A stretch of DNA of 64,000 nt from Viola odorata (lineage: Eukaryota > Streptophyta > Magnoliopsida > Malpighiales > Violaceae). The number at the start of each line of letters is the position of its first letter. Position 1 is the stretch's first letter. The notes beneath the pieces are model-generated. The model was given only the letters and a program-made list of their open reading frames with translations. It was not told where the DNA came from and ran no database searches. The stretch lies in contig OY829546.1 of assembly GCA_963691705.1 (NCBI GenBank), positions 29,544,040 to 29,608,039 on the forward strand. The letters are read 5' to 3'. The translations under genes and the position numbers were made by a program. Shown piece after piece: positions 24,901-39,900 of this stretch.

Positions 24901-27900
24901 AAAAGTAAAGGATAGTTACCAAACTTGAACGCCTTGAGCTCCGCTACTAACTGATAAGGCTCCAGTCGCCTAGAGACTTAGCAATGAAATTGTGATCTAG
25001 TTCAAAGCTTGGATTTCGAATGCGGAAACATAACTCAAAGAAAACCGTGAAACTCCAACGCTGAGAGCTTTTGGCACTTCACGTCGAATCCCTTGAGGTT
25101 CTTGTGTCAAACCGATGAATCTCCAAGACTGGGTGCTCTTGGCAATTCAAAGACGAATGACTCAATAGATAGCAACATCGGGCTTTACTTGTGGCTACTC
25201 TCAGCTTGCGATACTAGGAATAGAACAAGGTTCCAAAGGAACGGTTTATGAGGACGCACCTCTCAAAGACAAAGTCTCGTTCTTTTTCCAAAAATATCAT
25301 AGATTATTTTATTCATACGGCAAGGCCTTTAAATAGGCTAGGAAAATTACAAACTTAGAAATAAATAATTCCTAAACAGATAATTCCTAAATAGATAATT
25401 CCTAAATAAATAATTCCTAAATAAATAATCCCTAAATAAATAATCCCTAAATAAGCCAAAACTCTATATAGTAATTAAAAATACATAAAATAGGAAATAT
25501 TAATCCATACCCTCCTTTGCCAAACCCTAGTCGTCGCCAAACCCTAGCCGACTTGGGCTTTCTGGTGCGCCTATGCGTGCGCTCTGCTTGGCCCACGCGG
25601 CTTGCGATACGAGGATCGTATGATCCCCTCCCTCTTATCAAAGGTTCGCCCTCGAATCTCATTCTGCATAGGGGTTGTATCGCAATCCCTCTTAGCATCA
25701 AGCCTTGCTTCTGCCATCTTTATTCACCTTAATCAAACTTAACACAAGAAAGTGGAAATCTATTTTCGGCGAACACAGTTTAGTAAACCAAGCACAACTT
25801 TTGATTCCGATGTCCGAATTGCTTGATTCTTCTTGATTTAGATTCCTAACAGATAGGGCTTTCCAAGGAGCTAAGATTCACTGAAATTGGACTCCAATAG
25901 GTATGTATTGAAATATGATTTCGAGACTAACACTTTTGTGGACTGTTTTTGTGACTCTTTTGTGACTCTTCTCGTGACTTAAATAAAAGACTCAAAATAG
26001 AAAAGTAATGACACTTTGGTGGACTGATTTTGTGACTCTAATTGACACAACGAAAAAAGTAAAGGATAGTTACCAAACTTGAACGCCTTGAGCTCCGCTA
26101 CTAACTGATAAGGCTCCAGTCGCCTAGAGACTTAGCAATGAAATTGTGATCTAGTTCAAAGCTTGGATTTCGAATGCGGAAACATAACTCAAAGAAAACC
26201 GTGAAACTCCAACACTGAGAGCTTTTGGCACTTCACGTCGAATCCCTTGAGGTTCTTGTGTCAAACCGATGAATCTCCAAGACTGGGTGCTCTTGGCAAT
26301 TCAAAGACGAATGACTCAATAGATAGCAACATCGGGCTTTACTTGTGGCTACTCTCAGCTTGCGATACTAGGAATAGAACAAGGTTCCAAAGGAACGGTT
26401 TATGAGGACGCACCTCTCAAAGACAAAGTCTCGTTCTTTTTCCAAAAATATCATAGATTATTTTATTCATACGGCAAGGCCTTTAAATAGGCTAGGAAAA
26501 TTACAAACTTAGAAATAAATAATTCCTAAACAGATAATTCCTAAATAGATAATTCCTAAATAAATAATTCCTAAATAAATAATCCCTAAATAAATAATCC
26601 CTAAATAAGCCAAAACTCTATATAGTAATTAAAAATACATAAAATAGGAAATATTAATCCATACCCTCCTTTGCCAAACCCTAGTCGTCGCCAAACCCTA
26701 GCCGACTTGGGCTTTCTGGTGCGCCTATGCGTGCGCTCTGCTTGGCCCACGCGGCTTGCGATACGAGGATCGTATGATCCCCTCCCTCTTATCAAAGGTT
26801 CGCCCTCGAATCTCATTCTGCATAGGGGTTGTATCGCAATCCCTCTTAGCATCAAGCCTTGCTTCTGCCATCTTTATTCACCTTAATCAAACTTAACACA
26901 AGAAAGTGGAAATCTATTTTCGGCGAACACAGTTTAGTAAACCAAGCACAACTTTTGATTCCGATGTCCGAATTGCTTGATTCTTCTTGATTTAGATTCC
27001 TAACAGATAGGGCTTTCCAAGGAGCTAAGATTCACTGAAATTGGACTCCAATAGGTATGTATTGAAATATGATTTCGAGACTAACACTTTTGTGGACTGT
27101 TTTTGTGACTCTTTTGTGACTCTTCTCGTGACTTAAATAAAAGACTCAAAATAGAAAAGTAATGACACTTTGGTGGACTGATTTTGTGACTCTAATTGAC
27201 ACAACGAAAAAAGTAAAGGATAGTTACCAAACTTGAACGCCTTGAGCTCCGCTACTAACTGATAAGGCTCCAGTCGCCTAGAGACTTAGCAATGAAATTG
27301 TGATCTAGTTCAAAGCTTGGATTTCGAATGCGGAAACATAACTCAAAGAAAACCGTGAAACTCCAACACTGAGAGCTTTTGGCACTTCACGTCGAATCCC
27401 TTGAGGTTCTTGTGTCAAACCGATGAATCTCCAAGACTGGGTGCTCTTGGCAATTCAAAGACGAATGACTCAATAGATAGCAACATCGGGCTTTACTTGT
27501 GGCTACTCTCAGCTTGCGATACTAGGAATAGAACAAGGTTCCAAAGGAACGGTTTATGAGGACGCACCTCTCAAAGACAAAGTCTCGTTCTTTTTCCAAA
27601 AATATCATAGATTATTTTATTCATACGGCAAGGCCTTTAAATAGGCTAGGAAAATTACAAACTTAGAAATAAATAATTCCTAAACAGATAATTCCTAAAT
27701 AGATAATTCCTAAATAAATAATTCCTAAATAAATAATCCCTAAATAAATAATCCCTAAATAAGCCAAAACTCTATATAGTAATTAAAAATACATAAAATA
27801 GGAAATATTAATCCATACCCTCCTTTGCCAAACCCTAGTCGTCGCCAAACCCTAGCCGACTTGGGCTTTCTGGTGCGCCTATGCGTGCGCTCTGCTTGGC

Positions 27901-30900
27901 CCACGCGGCTTGCGATACGAGGATCGTATGATCCCCTCCCTCTTATCAAAGGTTCGCCCTCGAATCTCATTCTGCATAGGGGTTGTATCGCAATCCCTCT
28001 TAGCATCAAGCCTTGCTTCTGCCATCTTTATTCACCTTAATCAAACTTAACACAAGAAAGTGGAAATCTATTTTCGGCGAACACAGTTTAGTAAACCAAG
28101 CACAACTTTTGATTCCGATGTCCGAATTGCTTGATTCTTCTTGATTTAGATTCCTAACAGATAGGGCTTTCCAAGGAGCTAAGATTCACTGAAATTGGAC
28201 TCCAATAGGTATGTATTGAAATATGATTTCGAGACTAACACTTTTGTGGACTGTTTTTGTGACTCTTTTGTGACTCTTCTCGTGACTTAAATAAAAGACT
28301 CAAAATAGAAAAGTAATGACACTTTGGTGGACTGATTTTGTGACTCTAATTGACACAACGAAAAAAGTAAAGGATAGTTACCAAACTTGAACGCCTTGAG
28401 CTCCGCTACTAACTGATAAGGCTCCAGTCGCCTAGAGACTTAGCAATGAAATTGTGATCTAGTTCAAAGCTTGGATTTCGAATGCGGAAACATAACTCAA
28501 AGAAAACCGTGAAACTCCAACACTGAGAGCTTTTGGCACTTCACGTCGAATCCCTTGAGGTTCTTGTGTCAAACCGATGAATCTCCAAGACTGGGTGCTC
28601 TTGGCAATTCAAAGACGAATGACTCAATAGATAGCAACATCGGGCTTTACTTGTGGCTACTCTCAGCTTGCGATACTAGGAATAGAACAAGGTTCCAAAG
28701 GAACGGTTTATGAGGACGCACCTCTCAAAGACAAAGTCTCGTTCTTTTTCCAAAAATATCATAGATTATTTTATTCATACGGCAAGGCCTTTAAATAGGC
28801 TAGGAAAATTACAAACTTAGAAATAAATAATTCCTAAACAGATAATTCCTAAATAAATAATTCCTAAATAAATAATTCCTAAATAAATAATCCCTAAATA
28901 AATAATCCCTAAATAAGCCAAAACTCTATATAGTAATTAAAAATACATAAAATAGGAAATATTAATCCATACCCTCCTTTGCCAAACCCTAGTCGTCGCC
29001 AAACCCTAGCCGACTTGGGCTTTCTGGTGCGCCTATGCGTGCGCTCTGCTTGGCCCACGCGGCTTGCGATACGAGGATCGTATGATCCCCTCCCTCTTAT
29101 CAAAGGTTCGCCCTCGAATCTCATTCTGCATAGGGGTTGTATCGCAATCCCTCTTAGCATCAAGCCTTGCTTCTGCCATCTTTATTCACCTTAATCAAAC
29201 TTAACACAAGAAAGTGGAAATCTATTTTCGGCGAACACAGTTTAGTAAACCAAGCACAACTTTTGATTCCGATGTCCGAATTGCTTGATTCTTCTTGATT
29301 TAGATTCCTAACAGATAGGGCTTTCCAAGGAGCTAAGATTCACTGAAATTGGACTCCAATAGGTATGTATTGAAATATGATTTCGAGACTAACACTTTTG
29401 TGGACTGTTTTTGTGACTCTTTTGTGACTCTTCTCGTGACTTAAATAAAAGACTCAAAATAGAAAAGTAATGACACTTTGGTGGACTGATTTTGTGACTC
29501 TAATTGACACAACGAAAAAAGTAAAGGATAGTTACCAAACTTGAACGCCTTGAGCTCCGCTACTAACTGATAAGGCTCCAGTCGCCTAGAGACTTAGCAA
29601 TGAAATTGTGATCTAGTTCAAAGCTTGGATTTCGAATGCGGAAACATAACTCAAAGAAAACCGTGAAACTCCAACGCTGAGAGCTTTTGGCACTTCACGT
29701 CGAATCCCTTGAGGTTCTTGTGTCAAACCGATGAATCTCCAAGACTGGGTGCTCTTGGCAATTCAAAGACGAATGACTCAATAGATAGCAACATCGGGCT
29801 TTACTTGTGGCTACTCTCAGCTTGCGATACTAGGAATAGAACAAGGTTCCAAAGGAACGGTTTATGAGGACGCACCTCTCAAAGACAAAGTCTCGTTCTT
29901 TTTCCAAAAATATCATAGATTATTTTATTCATACGGCAAGGCCTTTAAATAGGCTAGGAAAATTACAAACTTAGAAATAAATAATTCCTAAACAGATAAT
30001 TCCTAAATAGATAATTCCTAAATAAATAATTCCTAAATAAATAATCCCTAAATAAATAATCCCTAAATAAGCCAAAACTCTATATAGTAATTAAAAATAC
30101 ATAAAATAGGAAATATTAATCCATACCCTCCTTTGCCAAACCCTAGTCGTCGCCAAACCCTAGCCGACTTGGGCTTTCTGGTGCGCCTATGCGTGCGCTC
30201 TGCTTGGCCCACGCGGCTTGCGATACGAGGATCGTATGATCCCCTCCCTCTTATCAAAGGTTCGCCCTCGAATCTCATTCTGCATAGGGGTTGTATCGCA
30301 ATCCCTCTTAGCATCAAGCCTTGCTTCTGCCATCTTTATTCACCTTAATCAAACTTAACACAAGAAAGTGGAAATCTATTTTCGGCGAACACAGTTTAGT
30401 AAACCAAGCACAACTTTTGATTCCGATGTCCGAATTGCTTGATTCTTCTTGATTTAGATTCCTAACAGATAGGGCTTTCCAAGGAGCTAAGATTCACTGA
30501 AATTGGACTCCAATAGGTATGTATTGAAATATGATTTCGAGACTAACACTTTTGTGGACTGTTTTTGTGACTCTTTTGTGACTCTTCTCGTGACTTAAAT
30601 AAAAGACTCAAAATAGAAAAGTAATGACACTTTGGTGGACTGATTTTGTGACTCTAATTGACACAACGAAAAAAGTAAAGGATAGTTACCAAACTTGAAC
30701 GCCTTGAGCTCCGCTACTAACTGATAAGGCTCCAGTCGCCTAGAGACTTAGCAATGAAATTGTGATCTAGTTCAAAGCTTGGATTTCGAATGCGGAAACA
30801 TAACTCAAAGAAAACCGTGAAACTCCAACGCTGAGAGCTTTTGGCACTTCACGTCGAATCCCTTGAGGTTCTTGTGTCAAACCGATGAATCTCCAAGACT

Positions 30901-33900
30901 GGGTGCTCTTGGCAATTCAAAGACGAATGACTCAATAGATAGCAACATCGGGCTTTACTTGTGGCTACTCTCAGCTTGCGATACTAGGAATAGAACAAGG
31001 TTCCAAAGGAACGGTTTATGAGGACGCACCTCTCAAAGACAAAGTCTCGTTCTTTTTCCAAAAATATCATAGATTATTTTATTCATACGGCAAGGCCTTT
31101 AAATAGGCTAGGAAAATTACAAACTTAGAAATAAATAATTCCTAAACAGATAATTCCTAAATAGATAATTCCTAAATAAATAATTCCTAAATAAATAATC
31201 CCTAAATAAATAATCCCTAAATAAGCCAAAACTCTATATAGTAATTAAAAATACATAAAATAGGAAATATTAATCCATACCCTCCTTTGCCAAACCCTAG
31301 TCGTCGCCAAACCCTAGCCGACTTGGGCTTTCTGGTGCGCCTATGCGTGCGCTCTGCTTGGCCCACGCGGCTTGCGATACGAGGATCGTATGATCCCCTC
31401 CCTCTTATCAAAGGTTCGCCCTCGAATCTCATTCTGCATAGGGGTTGTATCGCAATCCCTCTTAGCATCAAGCCTTGCTTCTGCCATCTTTATTCACCTT
31501 AATCAAACTTAACACAAGAAAGTGGAAATCTATTTTCGGCGAACACAGTTTAGTAAACCAAGCACAACTTTTGATTCCGATGTCCGAATTGCTTGATTCT
31601 TCTTGATTTAGATTCCTAACAGATAGGGCTTTCCAAGGAGCTAAGATTCACTGAAATTGGACTCCAATAGGTATGTATTGAAATATGATTTCGAGACTAA
31701 CACTTTTGTGGACTGTTTTTGTGACTCTTTTGTGACTCTTCTCGTGACTTAAATAAAAGACTCAAAATAGAAAAGTAATGACACTTTGGTGGACTGATTT
31801 TGTGACTCTAATTGACACAACGAAAAAAGTAAAGGATAGTTACCAAACTTGAACGCCTTGAGCTCCGCTACTAACTGATAAGGCTCCAGTCGCCTAGAGA
31901 CTTAGCAATGAAATTGTGATCTAGTTCAAAGCTTGGATTTCGAATGCGGAAACATAACTCAAAGAAAACCGTGAAACTCCAACACTGAGAGCTTTTGGCA
32001 CTTCACGTCGAATCCCTTGAGGTTCTTGTGTCAAACCGATGAATCTCCAAGACTGGGTGCTCTTGGCAATTCAAAGACGAATGACTCAATAGATAGCAAC
32101 ATCGGGCTTTACTTGTGGCTACTCTCAGCTTGCGATACTAGGAATAGAACAAGGTTCCAAAGGAACGGTTTATGAGGACGCACCTCTCAAAGACAAAGTC
32201 TCGTTCTTTTTCCAAAAATATCATAGATTATTTTATTCATACGGCAAGGCCTTTAAATAGGCTAGGAAAATTACAAACTTAGAAATAAATAATTCCTAAA
32301 CAGATAATTCCTAAATAAATAATTCCTAAATAAATAATTCCTAAATAAATAATCCCTAAATAAATAATCCCTAAATAAGCCAAAACTCTATATAGTAATT
32401 AAAAATACATAAAATAGGAAATATTAATCCATACCCTCCTTTGCCAAACCCTAGTCGTCGCCAAACCCTAGCCGACTTGGGCTTTCTGGTGCGCCTATGC
32501 GTGCGCTCTGCTTGGCCCACGCGGCTTGCGATACGAGGATCGTATGATCCCCTCCCTCTTATCAAAGGTTCGCCCTCGAATCTCATTCTGCATAGGGGTT
32601 GTATCGCAATCCCTCTTAGCATCAAGCCTTGCTTCTGCCATCTTTATTCACCTTAATCAAACTTAACACAAGAAAGTGGAAATCTATTTTCGGCGAACAC
32701 AGTTTAGTAAACCAAGCACAACTTTTGATTCCGATGTCCGAATTGCTTGATTCTTCTTGATTTAGATTCCTAACAGATAGGGCTTTCCAAGGAGCTAAGA
32801 TTCACTGAAATTGGACTCCAATAGGTATGTATTGAAATATGATTTCGAGACTAACACTTTTGTGGACTGTTTTTGTGACTCTTTTGTGACTCTTCTCGTG
32901 ACTTAAATAAAAGACTCAAAATAGAAAAGTAATGACACTTTGGTGGACTGATTTTGTGACTCTAATTGACACAACGAAAAAAGTAAAGGATAGTTACCAA
33001 ACTTGAACGCCTTGAGCTCCGCTACTAACTGATAAGGCTCCAGTCGCCTAGAGACTTAGCAATGAAATTGTGATCTAGTTCAAAGCTTGGATTTCGAATG
33101 CGGAAACATAACTCAAAGAAAACCGTGAAACTCCAACGCTGAGAGCTTTTGGCACTTCACGTCGAATCCCTTGAGGTTCTTGTGTCAAACCGATGAATCT
33201 CCAAGACTGGGTGCTCTTGGCAATTCAAAGACGAATGACTCAATAGATAGCAACATCGGGCTTTACTTGTGGCTACTCTCAGCTTGCGATACTAGGAATA
33301 GAACAAGGTTCCAAAGGAACGGTTTATGAGGACGCACCTCTCAAAGACAAAGTCTCGTTCTTTTTCCAAAAATATCATAGATTATTTTATTCATACGGCA
33401 AGGCCTTTAAATAGGCTAGGAAAATTACAAACTTAGAAATAAATAATTCCTAAACAGATAATTCCTAAATAGATAATTCCTAAATAAATAATTCCTAAAT
33501 AAATAATCCCTAAATAAATAATCCCTAAATAAGCCAAAACTCTATATAGTAATTAAAAATACATAAAATAGGAAATATTAATCCATACCCTCCTTTGCCA
33601 AACCCTAGTCGTCGCCAAACCCTAGCCGACTTGGGCTTTCTGGTGCGCCTATGCGTGCGCTCTGCTTGGCCCACGCGGCTTGCGATACGAGGATCGTATG
33701 ATCCCCTCCCTCTTATCAAAGGTTCGCCCTCGAATCTCATTCTGCATAGGGGTTGTATCGCAATCCCTCTTAGCATCAAGCCTTGCTTCTGCCATCTTTA
33801 TTCACCTTAATCAAACTTAACACAAGAAAGTGGAAATCTATTTTCGGCGAACACAGTTTAGTAAACCAAGCACAACTTTTGATTCCGATGTCCGAATTGC

Positions 33901-36900
33901 TTGATTCTTCTTGATTTAGATTCCTAACAGATAGGGCTTTCCAAGGAGCTAAGATTCACTGAAATTGGACTCCAATAGGTATGTATTGAAATATGATTTC
34001 GAGACTAACACTTTTGTGGACTGTTTTTGTGACTCTTTTGTGACTCTTCTCGTGACTTAAATAAAAGACTCAAAATAGAAAAGTAATGACACTTTGGTGG
34101 ACTGATTTTGTGACTCTAATTGACACAACGAAAAAAGTAAAGGATAGTTACCAAACTTGAACGCCTTGAGCTCCGCTACTAACTGATAAGGCTCCAGTCG
34201 CCTAGAGACTTAGCAATGAAATTGTGATCTAGTTCAAAGCTTGGATTTCGAATGCGGAAACATAACTCAAAGAAAACCGTGAAACTCCAACGCTGAGAGC
34301 TTTTGGCACTTCACGTCGAATCCCTTGAGGTTCTTGTGTCAAACCGATGAATCTCCAAGACTGGGTGCTCTTGGCAATTCAAAGACGAATGACTCAATAG
34401 ATAGCAACATCGGGCTTTACTTGTGGCTACTCTCAGCTTGCGATACTAGGAATAGAACAAGGTTCCAAAGGAACGGTTTATGAGGACGCACCTCTCAAAG
34501 ACAAAGTCTCGTTCTTTTTCCAAAAATATCATAGATTATTTTATTCATACGGCAAGGCCTTTAAATAGGCTAGGAAAATTACAAACTTAGAAATAAATAA
34601 TTCCTAAACAGATAATTCCTAAATAGATAATTCCTAAATAAATAATTCCTAAATAAATAATCCCTAAATAAATAATCCCTAAATAAGCCAAAACTCTATA
34701 TAGTAATTAAAAATACATAAAATAGGAAATATTAATCCATACCCTCCTTTGCCAAACCCTAGTCGTCGCCAAACCCTAGCCGACTTGGGCTTTCTGGTGC
34801 GCCTATGCGTGCGCTCTGCTTGGCCCACGCGGCTTGCGATACGAGGATCGTATGATCCCCTCCCTCTTATCAAAGGTTCGCCCTCGAATCTCATTCTGCA
34901 TAGGGGTTGTATCGCAATCCCTCTTAGCATCAAGCCTTGCTTCTGCCATCTTTATTCACCTTAATCAAACTTAACACAAGAAAGTGGAAATCTATTTTCG
35001 GCGAACACAGTTTAGTAAACCAAGCACAACTTTTGATTCCGATGTCCGAATTGCTTGATTCTTCTTGATTTAGATTCCTAACAGATAGGGCTTTCCAAGG
35101 AGCTAAGATTCACTGAAATTGGACTCCAATAGGTATGTATTGAAATATGATTTCGAGACTAACACTTTTGTGGACTGTTTTTGTGACTCTTTTGTGACTC
35201 TTCTCGTGACTTAAATAAAAGACTCAAAATAGAAAAGTAATGACACTTTGGTGGACTGATTTTGTGACTCTAATTGACACAACGAAAAAAGTAAAGGATA
35301 GTTACCAAACTTGAACGCCTTGAGCTCCGCTACTAACTGATAAGGCTCCAGTCGCCTAGAGACTTAGCAATGAAATTGTGATCTAGTTCAAAGCTTGGAT
35401 TTCGAATGCGGAAACATAACTCAAAGAAAACCGTGAAACTCCAACGCTGAGAGCTTTTGGCACTTCACGTCGAATCCCTTGAGGTTCTTGTGTCAAACCG
35501 ATGAATCTCCAAGACTGGGTGCTCTTGGCAATTCAAAGACGAATGACTCAATAGATAGCAACATCGGGCTTTACTTGTGGCTACTCTCAGCTTGCGATAC
35601 TAGGAATAGAACAAGGTTCCAAAGGAACGGTTTATGAGGACGCACCTCTCAAAGACAAAGTCTCGTTCTTTTTCCAAAAATATCATAGATTATTTTATTC
35701 ATACGGCAAGGCCTTTAAATAGGCTAGGAAAATTACAAACTTAGAAATAAATAATTCCTAAACAGATAATTCCTAAATAGATAATTCCTAAATAAATAAT
35801 TCCTAAATAAATAATCCCTAAATAAATAATCCCTAAATAAGCCAAAACTCTATATAGTAATTAAAAATACATAAAATAGGAAATATTAATCCATACCCTC
35901 CTTTGCCAAACCCTAGTCGTCGCCAAACCCTAGCCGACTTGGGCTTTCTGGTGCGCCTATGCGTGCGCTCTGCTTGGCCCACGCGGCTTGCGATACGAGG
36001 ATCGTATGATCCCCTCCCTCTTATCAAAGGTTCGCCCTCGAATCTCATTCTGCATAGGGGTTGTATCGCAATCCCTCTTAGCATCAAGCCTTGCTTCTGC
36101 CATCTTTATTCACCTTAATCAAACTTAACACAAGAAAGTGGAAATCTATTTTCGGCGAACACAGTTTAGTAAACCAAGCACAACTTTTGATTCCGATGTC
36201 CGAATTGCTTGATTCTTCTTGATTTAGATTCCTAACAGATAGGGCTTTCCAAGGAGCTAAGATTCACTGAAATTGGACTCCAATAGGTATGTATTGAAAT
36301 ATGATTTCGAGACTAACACTTTTGTGGACTGTTTTTGTGACTCTTTTGTGACTCTTCTCGTGACTTAAATAAAAGACTCAAAATAGAAAAGTAATGACAC
36401 TTTGGTGGACTGATTTTGTGACTCTAATTGACACAACGAAAAAAGTAAAGGATAGTTACCAAACTTGAACGCCTTGAGCTCCGCTACTAACTGATAAGGC
36501 TCCAGTCGCCTAGAGACTTAGCAATGAAATTGTGATCTAGTTCAAAGCTTGGATTTCGAATGCGGAAACATAACTCAAAGAAAACCGTGAAACTCCAACG
36601 CTGAGAGCTTTTGGCACTTCACGTCGAATCCCTTGAGGTTCTTGTGTCAAACCGATGAATCTCCAAGACTGGGTGCTCTTGGCAATTCAAAGACGAATGA
36701 CTCAATAGATAGCAACATCGGGCTTTACTTGTGGCTACTCTCAGCTTGCGATACTAGGAATAGAACAAGGTTCCAAAGGAACGGTTTATGAGGACGCACC
36801 TCTCAAAGACAAAGTCTCGTTCTTTTTCCAAAAATATCATAGATTATTTTATTCATACGGCAAGGCCTTTAAATAGGCTAGGAAAATTACAAACTTAGAA

Positions 36901-36928
36901 ATAAATAATTCCTAAACAGATAATTCCT
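6925..36928 (-). repeat. Sub-array of class II monomers (copies 7-32)
   Basis: Copies 7-32 carry T195, T342, G482 (except copy 8), A666, C696, C748 and T836. The main segregating site is position 826. It is G in copies 9-12, 14-15, 17-18, 21-22, 26-27 and 29-32, and A in copies 7-8, 13, 16, 19-20, 23-25 and 28. Copies 26 and 29 also have A at position 6. Private variants are few: copy 10 has G at 10796 and G at 10880, copy 11 has A at 12097, copy 15 has T at 16290. Many copies here appear identical by eye, so this is the most homogenised part of the window. Confidence 0.93.
8079..9232 (-). repeat. Mosaic monomer (copy 8) with class I and class II markers interleaved
   Basis: Copy 8 has class II bases at positions 195, 342, 666, 696, 748 and 836. 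It has the class I bases A at position 30 (first minisatellite block) and A at position 482. The class I sites lie on both sides of class II sites 195 and 342, so one crossover cannot explain the pattern. Short gene-conversion patches, or retention of ancestral states before class II became fixed, are the two plausible readings. Copies 7 and 9 on either side are ordinary class II. Confidence 0.88.
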
Positions 36929-39900
36929 AAATAGATAATTCCTAAATAAATAATTCCTAAATAAATAATCCCTAAATAAATAATCCCTAAATAAGCCAAA
37001 ACTCTATATAGTAATTAAAAATACATAAAATAGGAAATATTAATCCATACCCTCCTTTGCCAAACCCTAGTCGTCGCCAAACCCTAGCCGACTTGGGCTT
37101 TCTGGTGCGCCTATGCGTGCGCTCTGCTTGGCCCACGCGGCTTGCGATACGAGGATCGTATGATCCCCTCCCTCTTATCAAAGGTTCGCCCTCGAATCTC
37201 ATTCTGCATAGGGGTTGTATCGCAATCCCTCTTAGCATCAAGCCTTGCTTCTGCCATCTTTATTCACCTTAATCAAACTTAACACAAGAAAGTGGAAATC
37301 TATTTTCGGCGAACACAGTTTAGTAAACCAAGCACAACTTTTGATTCCGATGTCCGAATTGCTTGATTCTTCTTGATTTAGATTCCTAACAGATAGGGCT
37401 TTCCAAGGAGCTAAGATTCACTGAAATTGGACTCCAATAGGTATGTATTGAAATATGATTTCGAGACTAACACTTTTGTGGACTGTTTTTGTGACTCTTT
37501 TGTGACTCTTCTCGTGACTTAAATAAAAGACTCAAAATAGAAAAGTAATGACACTTTGGTGGACTGATTTTGTGACTCTAATTGACACAACGAAAAAAGT
37601 AAAGGATAGTTACCAAACTTGAACGCCTTGAGCTCCGCTACTAACTGATAAGGCTCCAGTCGCCTAGAGACTTAGCAATGAAATTGTGATCTAGTTCAAA
37701 GCTTGGATTTCGAATGCGGAAACATAACTCAAAGAAAACCGTGAAACTCCAACACTGAGAGCTTTTGGCACTTCACGTCGAATCCCTTGAGGTTCTTGTG
37801 TCAAACCGATGAATCTCCAAGACTGGGTACTCTTGGCAATTCAAAGACGAATGACTCAATAGATAGCAACATCGGGCTTTACTTGTGGCTACTCTCAGCT
37901 TGCGATACTAGGAATAGAACAAGGTTCCAAAGGAACGGTTTATGAGGACGCACCTCTCAAAGACAAAGTCTCGTTCTTTTTCTAAAAATATCATAGATTA
38001 TTTTATTCATACGGCAAGGCCTTTAAATAGGCTAGGAAAATTACAAACTTAGAAATAAATAATTCCTAAACAGATAATTCCTAAATAGATAATTCCTAAA
38101 TAAATAATTCCTAAATAAATAATCCCTAAATAAATAATCCCTAAATAAGCCAAAACTCTATATAGTAATTAAAAATACATAAAATAGGAAATATTAATCC
38201 ATACCCTCATTTGCCAAACCCTAGTCGTCGCCAAACCCTAGCCGACTTGGGCTTTCTGGTGCGCCTATGCGTGCGCTCTGCTTGGCCCACGCGGCTTGCG
38301 ATACGAGGATCGTATGATCCCCTCCCTCTTATCAAAGGTTCGCCCTCGAATCTCATTCTGCATAGGGGTTGTATCGCAATCCCTCTTAGCATCAAGCCTT
38401 GCTTCTGCCATCTTTATTCACCTTAATCAAACTTAACACAAGAAAGTGGAAATCTATTTTCGGCGAACACAGTTTAGTAAACCAAGCACAACTTTTGATT
38501 CCGATGTCCGAATTGCTTGATTCTTCTTGATTTAGATTCCTAACAGATAGGGCTTTCCAAGGAGCTAAGATTCACTGAAATTGGACTCCAATAGGTATGT
38601 ATTGAAATATGATTTCGAGACTAACACTTTTGTGGACTGTTTTTGTGACTCTTTTGTGACTCTTCTCGTGACTTAAATAAAAGACTCAAAATAGAAAAGT
38701 AATGACACTTTGGTGGACTGATTTTGTGACTCTAATTGACACAACGAAAAAAGTAAAGGATAGTTACCAAACTTGAACGCCTTGAGCTCCGCTACTAACT
38801 GATAAGACTCCAGTCGCCTAGAGACTTAGCAATGAAATTGTGATCTAGTTCAAAGCTTGGATTTCGAATGCGGAAACATAACTCAAAGAAAACCGTGAAA
38901 CTCCAACACTGAGAGCTTTTGGCACTTCACGTCGAATCCCTTGAGGTTCTTGTGTCAAACCGATGAATCTCCAAGACTGGGTGCTCTTGGCAATTCAAAG
39001 ACGAATGACTCAATAGATAGCAACATCGGGCTTTACTTGTGGCTACTCTCAGCTTGCGATACTAGGAATAGAACAAGGTTCCAAAGGAACGGTTTATGAG
39101 GACGCACCTCTCAAAGACAAAGTCTCGTTCTTTTTCCAAAAATATCATAGATTATTTTATTCATACGGCAAGGCCTTTAAATAGGCTAGGAAAATTACAA
39201 ACTTAGAAATAAATAATTCCTAAACAGATAATTCCTAAATAGATAATTCCTAAATAAATAATTCCTAAATAAATAATCCCTAAATAAATAATCCCTAAAT
39301 AAGCCAAAACTCTATATAGTAATTAAAAATACATAAAATAGGAAATATTAATCCATACCCTCATTTGCCAAACCCTAGTCGTCGCCAAACCCTAGCCGAC
39401 TTGGGCTTTCTGGTGCGCCTATGCGTGCGCTCTGCTTGGCCCACGCGGCTTGCGATACGAGGATCGTATGATCCCCTCCCTCTTATCAAAGGTTCGCCCT
39501 CGAATCTCATTCTGCATAGGGGTTGTATCGCAATCCCTCTTAGCATCAAGCCTTGCTTCTGCCATCTTTATTCACCTTAATCAAACTTAACACAAGAAAG
39601 TGGAAATCTATTTTCGGCGAACACAGTTTAGTAAACCAAGCACAACTTTTGATTCCGATGTCCGAATTGCTTGATTCTTCTTGATTTAGATTCCTAACAG
39701 ATAGGGCTTTCCAAGGAGCTAAGATTCACTGAAATTGGACTCCAATAGGTATGTATTGAAATATGATTTCGAGACTAACACTTTTGTGGACTGTTTTTGT
39801 GACTCTTTTGTGACTCTTCTCGTGACTTAAATAAAAGACTCAAAATAGAAAAGTAATGACACTTTGGTGGACTGATTTTGTGACTCTAATTGACACAACG

